DNA from: Bog-756 sp963713625
Lineage (GTDB): Bacteria; Actinomycetota; Acidimicrobiia; Acidimicrobiales; RAAP-2
Assembly: GCA_963713625.1 (NCBI GenBank)
Contig: CAVQMN010000012.1
Span: forward strand, 100,906 to 164,905
DNA: 64,000 bases
Reading direction: 5' to 3'
Of the stretch, positions 34,744-42,778 are shown piece after piece. The number at the start of each line of letters is the position of its first letter. Within the stretch, counting starts at the first letter, position 1. The notes below the pieces were generated by a model, which was not told where the DNA came from, made no database searches, and saw nothing but the letters and a program-made list of their open reading frames with translations. The translations under genes were made by a program, and so were the position numbers.

Positions 34744-35427
34744 ATGCCCACATCCGATTCAGAGAGCATCGTCGAGAGCGGCCCTCCGACCGAAGAGCTC
34801 CGCACAGACAACACTGCTCAGGTTCCAGCCGTGTCGACACTTGATCCAGCCGACACGACATCGGATCTAGAGGCACTCTTCGCTGAGGAACAGGAAGACT
34901 GGCCGACCCAGGGTCCAGCCAAGGGCGTTCGAATGCCATGGCTGGCGGCCCTTCTCCTGATCTTGTTGGTGGCATCGATTGGTATTTGGGGCGGCGCTTA
35001 CATGCAACGACACTCATCGAGTTCTACCTCATCAGCGGCTTCGGGCTTCCCGTTTGCCGCCCTTGGTGGTTCTCGCACAGGCGGAGCAGGCGGGGCAGGT
35101 GGGTTGAGCGCTGCATTGGCGAATATCACCTCGGGTACCGTCACCGACATCATCGGGAACACGTTGTATGTGACCAACGCCAGCGGCAATCTCGTTGCGG
35201 TTACAGTCGGTCCGAATACCACTATCGACCGGAACGCAAAATCATCGCTCTCCGCCGTCAAACCCGGCGACACAGTGACGGTCCAGGGCACGAAGTCCTC
35301 CACCGGTTCGGTTTCGGCCGCCTCGGTGTCGGCAACACAATCCGGAGTATCCACCACGGGCGGCTTTGGTGGGTTTGGCGGACTCAGCGGCGCGCCTAGT
35401 GGGGCGTCGGGTGCGCCTGCCGGTTGA
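34744..35427 (+). CDS. Membrane-anchored DUF5666-like protein
   Basis: The product is 227 residues. An acidic cytosolic N-terminus (about 60 residues) is followed by one TM helix (MPWLAALLLILLVASIGIWGG). An extracytoplasmic OB-like unit follows (SGTVTDIIGNTLYVTNASGNLVAVTVGPNTTIDRNAKSSLSAVKPGDTVTVQG), resembling DUF5666 domains, then a Gly/Ala/Ser tail. Last gene of the MacAB-like operon, 19 bases after the permease with a good GAGGAAGG ribosome-binding site. It probably assists the exporter or senses its substrate. Confidence 0.75.
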   Translation: MPTSDSESIVESGPPTEELRTDNTAQVPAVSTLDPADTTSDLEALFAEEQEDWPTQGPAKGVRMPWLAALLLILLVASIGIWGGAYMQRHSSSSTSSAASGFPFAALGGSRTGGAGGAGGLSAALANITSGTVTDIIGNTLYVTNASGNLVAVTVGPNTTIDRNAKSSLSAVKPGDTVTVQGTKSSTGSVSAASVSATQSGVSTTGGFGGFGGLSGAPSGASGAPAG

Positions 35428-36016
35428 TCGAGTAGCCGAAACTCCAAAACCATCGATAGCGCCGGTCAGGCGATTACGTCAATGCGGCGACGAAAGGTAC
35501 TCTGCGGATTGCCGGCCCCATTGTCAACTCGGCCGTCAAGGAACTGAGGAGTCGGGGTCAATCTGAGTGTCGCACGCTTCGCGACCGCCAGTCCCATGAC
35601 CCATCTGTTCTCATTCCACCGAAGACCAGAGAGAAGATGGCGACTATGTCGGGTTCAATGGCCGTGGACCGAATGTTGGGCAACGAGAACCACCACGACC
35701 TCGCCCAACGTGATGGGGCAGTCGAAGTCGAGTCAGGCTCGCAGGCGAGACCGCCTAAGCCGGCTCCGGATGAACCGCAGGTACACGATCGCCATGATCA
35801 CGCCGGGATAGACGGTGCGAAGAGGTGTGTCGCCTCTACCAAGCTGGCCATACGTCCACTGAGATCGGGCGGTTGTTTGAGGTGTCAGCCGACACGATCC
35901 TCCGGGCCCTGCGACGAGCGGGAACCGAGATCCGATCGAACCTAAATTGTGGAGCAGTAGGTCGTTCGATGGATCACATACTCAATCTGCGGGCGGGATC
36001 GCCCCCTTTCAGGCCA
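35428..36016. other. Intergenic region with recombinase-like HTH remnant
   Basis: 589 bases. Around 35825-35945 (plus) a helix-turn-helix piece is readable, CRLYQAGHTSTEIGRLFEVSADT followed by ILRALRRAGTEIRS. It is typical of the C-terminal HTH of resolvases and transposases, without an intact gene around it. The rest shows no coding signal. It fits decayed mobile DNA inside the island. Confidence 0.5.
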
Positions 36017-36238
36017 TCAGTTCTCGATAGGGACAGAGGGTTGCGCGCTGCGCTGAGGGCGCCCGCGGCGTGGTACGTCGCCTGCGTCGGCGGGCAGTCG
36101 ACCAGTGTCATCGAGTGCGTGCCGGAGCAGAAATTCAATGTGCGCGTTTGTGCTCCGCAGTTCGTCCGCTGCCCACCGTGCAAGCGCAACATGAACTGCC
36201 GGATCGATGCGGAGGAGAAGGTTCTTTCGTTGGGACAT
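36017..36238 (-). CDS. Ribbon-helix-helix (Arc/HicB-like) protein
   Basis: The product is 73 residues starting MSQRKNLLLRIDPAVHVALARWAADELRSTNAHIEFLLRHAL, a classic RHH DNA-binding fold, with a basic C-terminus. RHH proteins of this type are frequent in actinobacteria beside ABC exporters and SPFH genes, and no toxin partner is visible. Divergent from the ABC exporter genes. The AT-rich repeat region between them is a plausible binding site. Confidence 0.8.
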   Translation of the reverse strand: MSQRKNLLLRIDPAVHVALARWAADELRSTNAHIEFLLRHALDDTGRLPADAGDVPRRGRPQRSAQPSVPIEN

Positions 36239-36283
36239 GGTTTCAGCGATATCTATTCCCTTAGCTTGAAGCTGCTTGCTAAA

Positions 36284-36316
36284 GTGATATCATAAAGCTA
36301 TCATATTTATGATCAC
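36284..36316. promoter_or_regulatory. AT-rich operator with TATCAT repeats
   Basis: GTGATATCAT (36284-36293), TATCAT (36299-36304) and ATGATCAC (36309-36316) form direct and inverted half-sites in a strikingly AT-rich patch. It lies 46 bases from the RHH start and 39 from the ABC ATPase start. It is probably the control region for both; the RHH protein is the natural candidate binder. Confidence 0.6.
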
Positions 36317-36354
36317 AGCACAGATCACTGACGAAACCGCCGAGGAGCTCATCC

Positions 36355-37314
36355 ATGGGTGACCGATCGCTCAGAGCCCCAGCACTCTCAGTTGACCACC
36401 TTTCAAAACATTTCGGCAACCGGGTCGCCTTTGACGATGTCTCGTTCGAGGTCAGCCAGGGCGAAGTATTCGGTTTCCTGGGTCCCAACGGCGCGGGCAA
36501 GACGACGACCGTACGGACATTAGGCACACTGATCGCACCCACCAGGGGCACGGCAACGGTGGCCGGGATTCCACTCTCTTCAGGAAAAGACGAGGAGATA
36601 CGCAAGAGGATCGCGATAATGCCGGAATCGCCCGGCCTCTATCTCCGACTTACGGTGGCCGAGAATCTCGAATGCTTCGCCGGTCTCTACGAACTATCCA
36701 ACAGTAATGAACGCATCGAGGCCGTCCTTCGAGCCGTTCATCTCGTCGACCGAGCCAATGATCCGTGCCATGCCTTGTCGAAGGGTCTCCGACAGCGAGT
36801 CAGTTTGGCAAGGGCACTGCTCAGCGATCCCTCAGTGCTTTTCCTCGACGAACCGACTTCCGGCTTGGATCCGGCTGCCGCTCACGCCGTCCACGACTTG
36901 ATTGATGGACTCCGAAAAGAAGGCGTGACGATCTTCCTCACCACGCATCGCCTCGAAGAGGCCGAGCAGTTGTGCGACCGGGTTGCGATCTTGAACACGA
37001 CACTCCGCACGATCGGCCGACCGGAAGAGCTGCGCGACAGAATATTTCATAAGTCAATCGAGGTGAAAACAGGCAGTCCGTTACCCGATCCTGGCGCCGT
37101 TCTAGACGGTCTGCCGGGTGTCGATAGTTGGAGTCTCGACGGGGCGGGCGTCTACGTCATCGCCGTGTCTGACCCGACGGTTGCAGCTCCGGAGGTCACG
37201 CGAGCGCTCGTTCGCGCTGACGCCGACCTCTTGTCGCTTGTCGAAACGCGGCATTCGCTTGAGGAGGTCTATCTCGAGCTGATCGACGAGCAAACGGAGG
37301 GTAAAGGCAAATGA
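36355..37314 (+). CDS. ABC exporter ATP-binding protein (ABC-2/NatA-like)
   Basis: The product is 319 residues. Walker A GFLGPNGAGKTTT, signature ALSKGLRQRVSLARAL (SKG instead of the usual SGG, as in many exporters), Walker B VLFLDEPTSGLDP and H-loop IFLTTHRLEEA. The C-terminal regulatory extension of about 100 residues ends ETRHSLEEVYLELID, typical of NatA/BcrA-like exporters. It overlaps the permease gene by four bases. Confidence 0.9.
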   Translation: MGDRSLRAPALSVDHLSKHFGNRVAFDDVSFEVSQGEVFGFLGPNGAGKTTTVRTLGTLIAPTRGTATVAGIPLSSGKDEEIRKRIAIMPESPGLYLRLTVAENLECFAGLYELSNSNERIEAVLRAVHLVDRANDPCHALSKGLRQRVSLARALLSDPSVLFLDEPTSGLDPAAAHAVHDLIDGLRKEGVTIFLTTHRLEEAEQLCDRVAILNTTLRTIGRPEELRDRIFHKSIEVKTGSPLPDPGAVLDGLPGVDSWSLDGAGVYVIAVSDPTVAAPEVTRALVRADADLLSLVETRHSLEEVYLELIDEQTEGKGK

Positions 37315-38042
37315 GGCTCAGCACCATGCGCACGCGCGCCATCTTCCGAAAGGAGCTTCGGGAATACCGACGGAACCGCCTAATCGTGGTGACGATGGTA
37401 ATTCTGCCCCTCGTGTTCATTGCCATTCCGATCGTCCTGGTCTTCACGGCCTCCCATTCAGAGTCGAGCACTCAGCTCGCCAATTCGATCGGCGCAGAAC
37501 TGCTGTTAATGCTGGTCATACCAGCCGTGATCCCCTCCACGCTGGCCTCATATTCCGTCGTTGGGGAGCGCGACCAGGGGACCCTTGAACCTGTTCTCAC
37601 CACGCCGATTCGCAGCGAGGAATTCGCGATCGGCAAGGCACTCGCAGTGCTGGTCCCAACGCTCGTGATCTCGTACGTGGCATTCCTCATCTATCTCGCC
37701 TGCGCTCTATTTGCTCATCCGTCGGTGACATCTGCGGTCTTCACGAGTTCACATCTGCTCATCTTGGTGTTATTCACTCCGCTCCTCGCTAGCTGCTCGA
37801 TCTGGGCCGGTATTGCGGTCTCGACCAGAGCGAGCGATGTGCGTGTCGCCCAATCGCTCGGAACATTTGCCAGCTTCCCACTCCTTATTCTGACGGCCTT
37901 GATCTTGTTCAACGTCATCCCACAAACTGTTGGCTCCATCCTCGGCTTGGTGGCAGTGCTCTTGCTATTCGCCAGCCTCGGTTGGCGCCTTGTCTCAGCA
38001 ATGTTCAATCGCGAACGCCTCGTCAGCGGGAGCCGGTCGTGA
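37311..38042 (+). CDS. ABC-2 type permease (NatB-like)
   Basis: 243 residues with six TM helices: TRAIFRKELREYRRNRLIVVTMVILPLVF, IPSTLASYSVVGERDQGTLEPVLTTPIRSEEFAIGKAL and a C-terminal GLVAVLLLFASLGWRLVSAMFNRERLV. The EPVLTTPIRSEE block is characteristic of ABC-2 transporters. It forms an exporter with the preceding ATPase. Substrate unknown. Confidence 0.88.
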   Translation: MRLSTMRTRAIFRKELREYRRNRLIVVTMVILPLVFIAIPIVLVFTASHSESSTQLANSIGAELLLMLVIPAVIPSTLASYSVVGERDQGTLEPVLTTPIRSEEFAIGKALAVLVPTLVISYVAFLIYLACALFAHPSVTSAVFTSSHLLILVLFTPLLASCSIWAGIAVSTRASDVRVAQSLGTFASFPLLILTALILFNVIPQTVGSILGLVAVLLLFASLGWRLVSAMFNRERLVSGSRS

Positions 38043-38453
38043 CTTGGGTAATCTTGGTTCGCCGCTTCATCATGCGTTATCCCGACCTCGGAACATCTCC
38101 CTGACCACCGCTTTGGGGATCGGTTCCTTGCCCTGTGCTGGGGCGCCTTTCTGCTCCAGCAAACGCTTCTATTCGAGCAGTTGCGTCGTTAAATGCGATC
38201 GGCGACGCCAACACGCCGGATCGACGGTTACCGCGCCCTTGCAAGGTGGGTGGGCCAACGTGGGTCAGCTGAGCGTTCCGCAAGCGGATCCGTGTACGGC
38301 ACTGCTTAGCTCGCTCTTCAAACTGCTGGCCAGGTACCCGCAGGGAATTGTCATATCTAGACAGCAAAAAGCAGCCGATTCACGATGAGGCGGCTCTGGC
38401 CGCTGTCGGTAACCCGAGAATCCTTCTGCCCGACCCATGCCTGGAGGCGCACT
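38043..38453. other. Intergenic region near the island right end
   Basis: 411 bases with no credible gene, RNA or palindrome. It precedes the truncated recombinase and probably contains deletion scars. Confidence 0.4.
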
Positions 38454-38540
38454 ATGACAGCGCTACTTGTCGGATACGCCCGCGTATCCACCGATCAGCA
38501 GGATCCGACTTCCCAATGCGACAGCCTAGACCTAGGGTGA
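38454..38540 (+). pseudogene. Truncated serine recombinase (resolvase N-terminus)
   Basis: ATG 38454 with GGAGG upstream opens MTALLVGYARVSTDQQDPTSQ and stops after 28 residues. YARVSTDQQD with its catalytic Ser is the unmistakable N-terminus of resolvase/invertase proteins, which normally exceed 180 residues. The break comes 30 bases before the attR-like repeat, so the gene was probably cut when the island integrated or rearranged. Confidence 0.85.
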
Positions 38541-38569
38541 GTCTTGTTGGGTCGTTTCATCGGGTCCTT

Positions 38570-38618
38570 CCACCCTCTCAAGGTGGAGAACGGGTTCGAA
38601 TCCCGTTGGGACTGCTCG
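38570..38618 (+). repeat. attR-like direct repeat (3' half of tRNA-Glu)
   Basis: 49 bases that repeat 14802-14851 with one deleted base and one substitution. The tRNA 5' half is absent, so this is not a functional tRNA. It marks the distal junction of the element integrated in tRNA-Glu. Confidence 0.85.
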
Positions 38619-38859
38619 TTGGCATGAACCCCGCTTGGCGGTCCAGGGTAACTTTCTCAGAGAGTTCCTCGGGGGCTAGAGCCATTGCTACTCGCTTTGG
38701 TACTGAATCAGCTTTAAACGGTAGCCCGTCCAGGGATGAATCCAGCCCAGTAGGCGGCCGTAATTCGATTGGGCATCGCGCCTTCCCGATCAGTTAGCGG
38801 CTTCGTTCGTCCGGTATGACAAGTCTTGCTGGGTTCCCTTCGGTTCTCAATGTTCAGAA

Positions 38860-39147
38860 TCACGAGAGGTAGAGTGCGAGCACGGTTCCCCAGAAGAGGA
38901 CGAGCCATAGATCGGTGGCACGGCGCAGCCAGGTCGGGGCAGTCCGGACCTCCATGAAGGTGCGGATGATAAGCCGGCACTTGACCAGCACGATGGCCAG
39001 TACGATCACGGTCACCGCGGTGCTGCCTACGTAGTGTCCGTGCACCCGGGTACTGCGGCCCAACCACGAGGCCACGATGGTGATGGCAATGGTGATGGCC
39101 CAGACGTAGGTGAGCCGCCGGGTCGGGGCAATTGTCATCGTTCTCAT
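38860..39147 (-). CDS. Cytochrome c oxidase subunit IV-like membrane protein
   Basis: 95 residues with three hydrophobic helices: YVWAITIAITIVASWLG, GSTAVTVIVLAIVLVKCRLIIRTFMEVRTAP and LWLVLFWGTVLALYLS. KCRLIIRTFMEVR is the conserved loop of prokaryotic Cox4/CyoD-like small subunits. ATG 39147 overlaps the Cox3-like stop (ATGA), so the two are co-translated. No catalytic oxidase subunit I is nearby. Confidence 0.78.
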   Translation of the reverse strand: MRTMTIAPTRRLTYVWAITIAITIVASWLGRSTRVHGHYVGSTAVTVIVLAIVLVKCRLIIRTFMEVRTAPTWLRRATDLWLVLFWGTVLALYLS

Positions 39148-39767
39148 CGCATCACGTAGATCAACGCAAAGATCACGATCCACACCAGGTCCACCATGTG
39201 CCAGAAGGTGGCTCCCGACTCCACCAGGGAGACCCGGTACGGAAGAGGACGCCGGAGGTCGCGGAGCACGACGGTCAGAATGATCAACCCCACTACGACG
39301 TGAATCAGGTGGACTCCGGTCAAGATGAAGTACCAGGTGAAGAACTGGTTGGTGGCCACGGTGTGGCCATGGCTGATCTCTGACCACCACTCGTAGGCCT
39401 TCAACAGGATGAACAGAATGCCGCACAGCCCGCCCGCCTTCACCAGGCGGATCGTCTGTTGTCGGTTACTCGATCGGGCGGCGAGCACGCTTCGGGCCAC
39501 GAACCATGAGCTGGTCAGCATCAACACCGTGTTGAGCAGGCCAATGTTCTGGTTGAGATCCTGCTGTGAGGCGAGGAAGACGGCCGGCTCTCGGGCGCGC
39601 TCGACCATATAGACGATGAAGTACACGGCGAAGATGACCATGTCCCCCAGAACGAAGACCCACATGCTCATCTCCCCAGGCAGGCGCACCTCTCGCCCGC
39701 AACCGGCATCGACAGCCTGCTCAGGAATGGAGTTGTCGCGTAGGGATGCGGTCTGCTCGAAGCCCAT
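39144..39767 (-). CDS. Cytochrome c oxidase subunit III/NorE-like protein
   Basis: 207 residues with five TM helices and the Cox3/NorE pattern: VFVLGDMVIFAVYFIVYMVERA, LNTVLMLTSSWFVARSV, FTWYFILTGVHLIHVVVGLIIL and a terminal ESGATFWHMVDLVWIVIFALIYV. The conserved WHMVD block near the C-terminus is diagnostic. NorE-type proteins assist nitric-oxide reductases or oxidases. It overlaps the upstream multi-TM gene (TGATG). Confidence 0.85.
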   Translation of the reverse strand: MGFEQTASLRDNSIPEQAVDAGCGREVRLPGEMSMWVFVLGDMVIFAVYFIVYMVERAREPAVFLASQQDLNQNIGLLNTVLMLTSSWFVARSVLAARSSNRQQTIRLVKAGGLCGILFILLKAYEWWSEISHGHTVATNQFFTWYFILTGVHLIHVVVGLIILTVVLRDLRRPLPYRVSLVESGATFWHMVDLVWIVIFALIYVMR

Positions 39768-40534
39768 CAGAAGTCCTGGATCGGCTCGCCGGGCGGCTGC
39801 TGCTCAATGGCCTTGCGGAGCATGAGGATCTGACAGCTCAGCCATACCGCGAAGATCAGGGTCCCCTGCCAGAAGCTGATCACACCGTTCCAGGCGAACG
39901 GCCCGCTCTTGAAGATGAAGATCGGCGCCGCCAGAACTTCGGTCATGATCTGCCAGATGGTCACGTACGCCAGCCACTGGGGGAAGATCCGGTTCTTGTC
40001 CAGGAGAATGGCCAGGGCGAAGACCAGGTACATGGTGATGAAGCAGCCCAAGGATCCGACGAAGAACAGAAGCCCCATGTCGTAGAGCATCACCACGATG
40101 TGGGGATTCCGGTCGGGACGGAACACGGCGGCAAGGAAGCAGAACGCGGCGAAGAGGCAGCCGGGGATGGCGCCGACGGACAGCGCGGCCAGGTAGGCGT
40201 AAGCCCACCCGGAGCCCACCGACATCCGTTTCATGTGGTGGGCAACCAGTCCGTTCGCCCAGGTGGAGAAGCCGATCACGATCATCAACAGGACGAACCC
40301 GATCTTGATGGTCAGGGCGTGGTCGTGGAAGAACCCGACGATCTGGGGGGTGGTGACATCAGGTCGGGGCGGAGGCATGACCCGGGCCAGTACGACGAAG
40401 ATGATCCCGAAGAGGGTGTAAAAGACGGGCATGCTCCACCAACAGATCCACTGGTCCGTTTTGGAGTCCTGTCGGTAGCGATTGGGATCGGCGGTTGTGG
40501 CGGTGGGCGCCGCTTCGAGCGAGGTGCTGCTCAC
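39767..40534 (-). CDS. Multi-TM membrane protein, paralogue B
   Basis: 255 residues from GTG 40534, about seven TM helices. Notable blocks are QIVGFFHDHALTIKIGFVLLMIVIGFSTWANGLVAHHMKRM, AAVFRPDRNP and SGPFAWNGVISFWQGTLIFAVW. The same blocks in the same order occur in the next gene upstream, so the two are paralogues that may form a heterodimer. Two adjacent His residues precede the KRM motif. I do not recognise a named family. Co-translated with Cox3-like and Cox4-like genes. Confidence 0.72.
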   Translation of the reverse strand: MSSTSLEAAPTATTADPNRYRQDSKTDQWICWWSMPVFYTLFGIIFVVLARVMPPPRPDVTTPQIVGFFHDHALTIKIGFVLLMIVIGFSTWANGLVAHHMKRMSVGSGWAYAYLAALSVGAIPGCLFAAFCFLAAVFRPDRNPHIVVMLYDMGLLFFVGSLGCFITMYLVFALAILLDKNRIFPQWLAYVTIWQIMTEVLAAPIFIFKSGPFAWNGVISFWQGTLIFAVWLSCQILMLRKAIEQQPPGEPIQDF

Positions 40535-41325
40535 GATGCCACCTGCTCCTCACGGGCCTGACGATTGATGGCGATGCGCAGGGCGATGAACATCACGATG
40601 AGGAACGTGGCGAACGCCGCGATTTTCAGCCAGAAAGAAATGGCCCCGTTCCAGGCCAGTGGCCCGGTCCGGACCGCAGCGGCGCAGGCTGCCGGCGCCA
40701 CCACGGCGGCGATGATGATGTTGAAGTGGCCGATCCATCGGGGGAAAATCGGGACTGGTCGGGCGTCGAGATAGATGGCCAGAGCCAGGATGATGTTGGC
40801 AGCAACGAACATGCCGACCGGCGCGGTGAAGATGATCCAGGCCAGATCGTTGAGGAGCTGGACTAGTTCCGGGCTTCGGTCGGGCCGAAAGGCAGCAACC
40901 AGCCAGCACAGGTCGGCGATGGCAAACAGCGTTGCTCCAGTGGCCACCGCGCTGAGATAGCTATAGGCGAACACATGGCTGGGCGTGGCCATGCGTTTCA
41001 TCTGCACGACGATCAGCGCAAAGAACGGCACCAGAAGTACTCCGAAGAGGTCGTACGTAATCATGCTGAAGCGGATCATGGTGGTGTGCTCCCGGAAGAA
41101 CGCCGCCACCTGATCAGCCGACATGTTCGGAGACATCGGCGGACGGAATCCGGGAAAGGCCACGAAGGCGATCAGGAAGACGGCGGCCACCACCGGGGTG
41201 ATCCATAGGCTGATCCTCTGGGAATCGATGTTGTTGTTCGGTGCCTCGGCGGTGTCCTTTGGTCCTGACTCGGTCTGCTGCACGGCCACTGGCCCACCAA
41301 CCTCGGATCGCCCTTCCGCCGGCAC
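40531..41325 (-). CDS. Multi-TM membrane protein, paralogue A
   Basis: 264 residues from GTG 41325, about seven TM helices. It shares with paralogue B the blocks VAAFFREHTTMIRFSMITYDLFGVLLVPFFALIVVQMKRM, AAFRPDRSPELVQLLNDLAWIIFTAPVG and TGPLAWNGAISFWLKIAAF. First gene of the four-gene operon; overlaps paralogue B by four bases (GTGA). Function unknown; the context suggests a respiratory or quinol-linked membrane complex. Confidence 0.7.
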   Translation of the reverse strand: MPAEGRSEVGGPVAVQQTESGPKDTAEAPNNNIDSQRISLWITPVVAAVFLIAFVAFPGFRPPMSPNMSADQVAAFFREHTTMIRFSMITYDLFGVLLVPFFALIVVQMKRMATPSHVFAYSYLSAVATGATLFAIADLCWLVAAFRPDRSPELVQLLNDLAWIIFTAPVGMFVAANIILALAIYLDARPVPIFPRWIGHFNIIIAAVVAPAACAAAVRTGPLAWNGAISFWLKIAAFATFLIVMFIALRIAINRQAREEQVAS

Positions 41326-41519
41326 CGTCCCCGACAGAACTAGCCGTTCGGCTAGCCGACGGGACCGTAGCCGAGATCATGAGGCTGTTCAACCGCTCAT
41401 GCGGCACCTTGGGACGAATATGCTCGCCCATTGCTCCGGCCAGGTGCCTTTATCGGCGCGAGTGCGTCCTCGAACACTCCTCCCCCGAGCGTCGTCCGAG
41501 CTGCTGCCAGAAGACGCCA

Positions 41520-41915
41520 CTACCCGGATCGTGAAGTGGGTCGGCCCCCACCCGTCCGGCGACGGCGAGATGCCGACGCCCGTTGGCGGGTCTGGTCGAG
41601 TTGGGTTTGCAGTTCTCGGTTGACGGCCTGGAGGGCCAGGACGGCAGCGATCCCGGCCAGATTGAGGCCATCGTCGAGGAGCCCGCCGATCTGTCGGAGA
41701 CGGACGAGGTCGTCATCGCTGTAGCGCCGGGTGCCACCTCGGCTGCGGGCCGGATTGATCAGGCCCCGGGTCTCGTAGAGCCGCAGGTTCTGGGGAGCAC
41801 TACCCACCAGCTCGGCGGCGACGGATATTCCGTACAGGCCCCGAGTTGCATCGGGACGGTCCTGCTCCGCCGGTGGCCTCTTCGAAAATTCGTCAGAACC
41901 ACTTGCCTCGGACAT
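41520..41915 (-). CDS. hspR: MerR-family regulator (HspR-like)
   Basis: 131 residues from ATG 41915. The N-terminal MerR HTH shows GLYGISVAAELVGSAPQNLRLYETRGLINPARSRGGTRRYSDDDLVRLRQI, and a short coiled-coil follows (LQAVNRELQTQLDQTRQR). The sequence and its divergent position next to an Hsp20 gene fit the HspR type, which represses heat-shock genes. The gene symbol is by family and context. Confidence 0.78.
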   Translation of the reverse strand: MSEASGSDEFSKRPPAEQDRPDATRGLYGISVAAELVGSAPQNLRLYETRGLINPARSRGGTRRYSDDDLVRLRQIGGLLDDGLNLAGIAAVLALQAVNRELQTQLDQTRQRASASRRRRTGGGRPTSRSG

Positions 41916-41952
41916 GGTCACCAGGATATAACAAATCTGTAGCAGTGACCAT
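41914..41952. promoter_or_regulatory. Inverted repeat between hspR-like and hsp20
   Basis: ATGGTCAC (41914-41921) and GTGACCAT (41945-41952) are perfect 8-base arms flanking an AT-rich core containing TATAAC. One arm overlaps the regulator start codon. It does not match the classical HAIR box (CTTGAGT-N7-ACTCAAG), so the operator may differ in this lineage. Confidence 0.5.
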
Positions 41953-42004
41953 AGATCCGGAGGCGCGGAAAGGACGCCTCCGGCCGAAACAAGGAGGGTG
42001 CATG

Positions 42005-42481
42005 ATGCTTGTTCGTTCCGATCCATTCCGTCAGGTCGACCGGTTGGCCGAGCAAGTCTTCGGAACCGTTGCTCGTCCGGCGGCCATGCCCATGGATGCC
42101 TGGCGTGACGGGAACGAGTTCGTCGTCGAGTTCGACCTGCCGGGCATCGACCCGGCCAGCATCGATCTCGATGTGGAGCGAAATGTGCTGACCGTCCGGG
42201 CCGAGCGTCGGGCCGCAACCGGGCCCGAGGTCGAGTTGGTGGCCTCGGAGCGTCCGAGAGGCGTGTTCAGCCGACAGGTCATCCTTGGGGACGCACTCGA
42301 CACCGGTGGGATCACGGCCGGCTACAACAGCGGCGTGCTTCGGCTCACGATCCCGGTGGCGGAGCGGGCCAAGCCCCGCAAGATCACCGTGTCCACCAAC
42401 GAGCGAGCCGCGGTGTCGCCCGCCGGGGACTCTCAGGTGATCTCGGCCACCGCTGAGGATCGCCAGCCAGTCTCTGTGTGA
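42005..42481 (+). CDS. hsp20: Hsp20/alpha-crystallin small heat-shock protein
   Basis: 158 residues. ATG 42005 gives 7-base spacing from AGGAGG at 41992-41997; ATG 42002 is the alternative. The N-terminus MLVRSDPFRQVDRLAEQVF is family-typical. The alpha-crystallin domain spans about residues 33-130 with FVVEFDLPGIDPASIDLDVERNVLTVRAERR and the GVLRLTIPVAERAKPRKI strand. An ATP-independent chaperone that binds unfolded proteins in the cytoplasm. Probably heat-inducible through the divergent MerR-type repressor. Confidence 0.93.
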   Translation: MLVRSDPFRQVDRLAEQVFGTVARPAAMPMDAWRDGNEFVVEFDLPGIDPASIDLDVERNVLTVRAERRAATGPEVELVASERPRGVFSRQVILGDALDTGGITAGYNSGVLRLTIPVAERAKPRKITVSTNERAAVSPAGDSQVISATAEDRQPVSV

Positions 42482-42487
42482 CCGGTC

Positions 42488-42778
42488 ATGGTTACGGCGA
42501 GATCCGAGGTGACGGCAAGGTTCGAGTTCCTTGCCGTAATGCTGGCCGATCCGGACCTGCTCGACTTGGCCTTCGCCGAGGTGATTGCCTCATGGGAAGC
42601 TGAGCCGCCGCGTCCGCCGAATCGCACGCTGGTGGACACTTCGGCGGGGCAACATCCACGGCCCAGGATCTGGGAGGTGGACGGTAACGGCCAGGGTTGG
42701 CGCGCATGGTTGTGGGCCGTTCCCCGACCCAGCGTGGCCCGGTCGCCTCCGGAGTGGTCGGTGACAGGTCGCATCTGA
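42488..42778 (+). CDS. Hypothetical protein
   Basis: 96 residues from ATG 42488, seven bases after hsp20. Helical N-terminus (FLAVMLADPDLLDLAFAEVIASWEAEPP), then a Pro-rich region. The composition is protein-like and the gene probably rides on the hsp20 transcript. I do not recognise a family. Confidence 0.5.
   Translation: MVTARSEVTARFEFLAVMLADPDLLDLAFAEVIASWEAEPPRPPNRTLVDTSAGQHPRPRIWEVDGNGQGWRAWLWAVPRPSVARSPPEWSVTGRI

Noticed and set aside
38570..38618. Second tRNA-Glu gene
   Set aside because: Only the 3' half is present; no acceptor 5' strand or D-arm. Best read as an attachment-site repeat.
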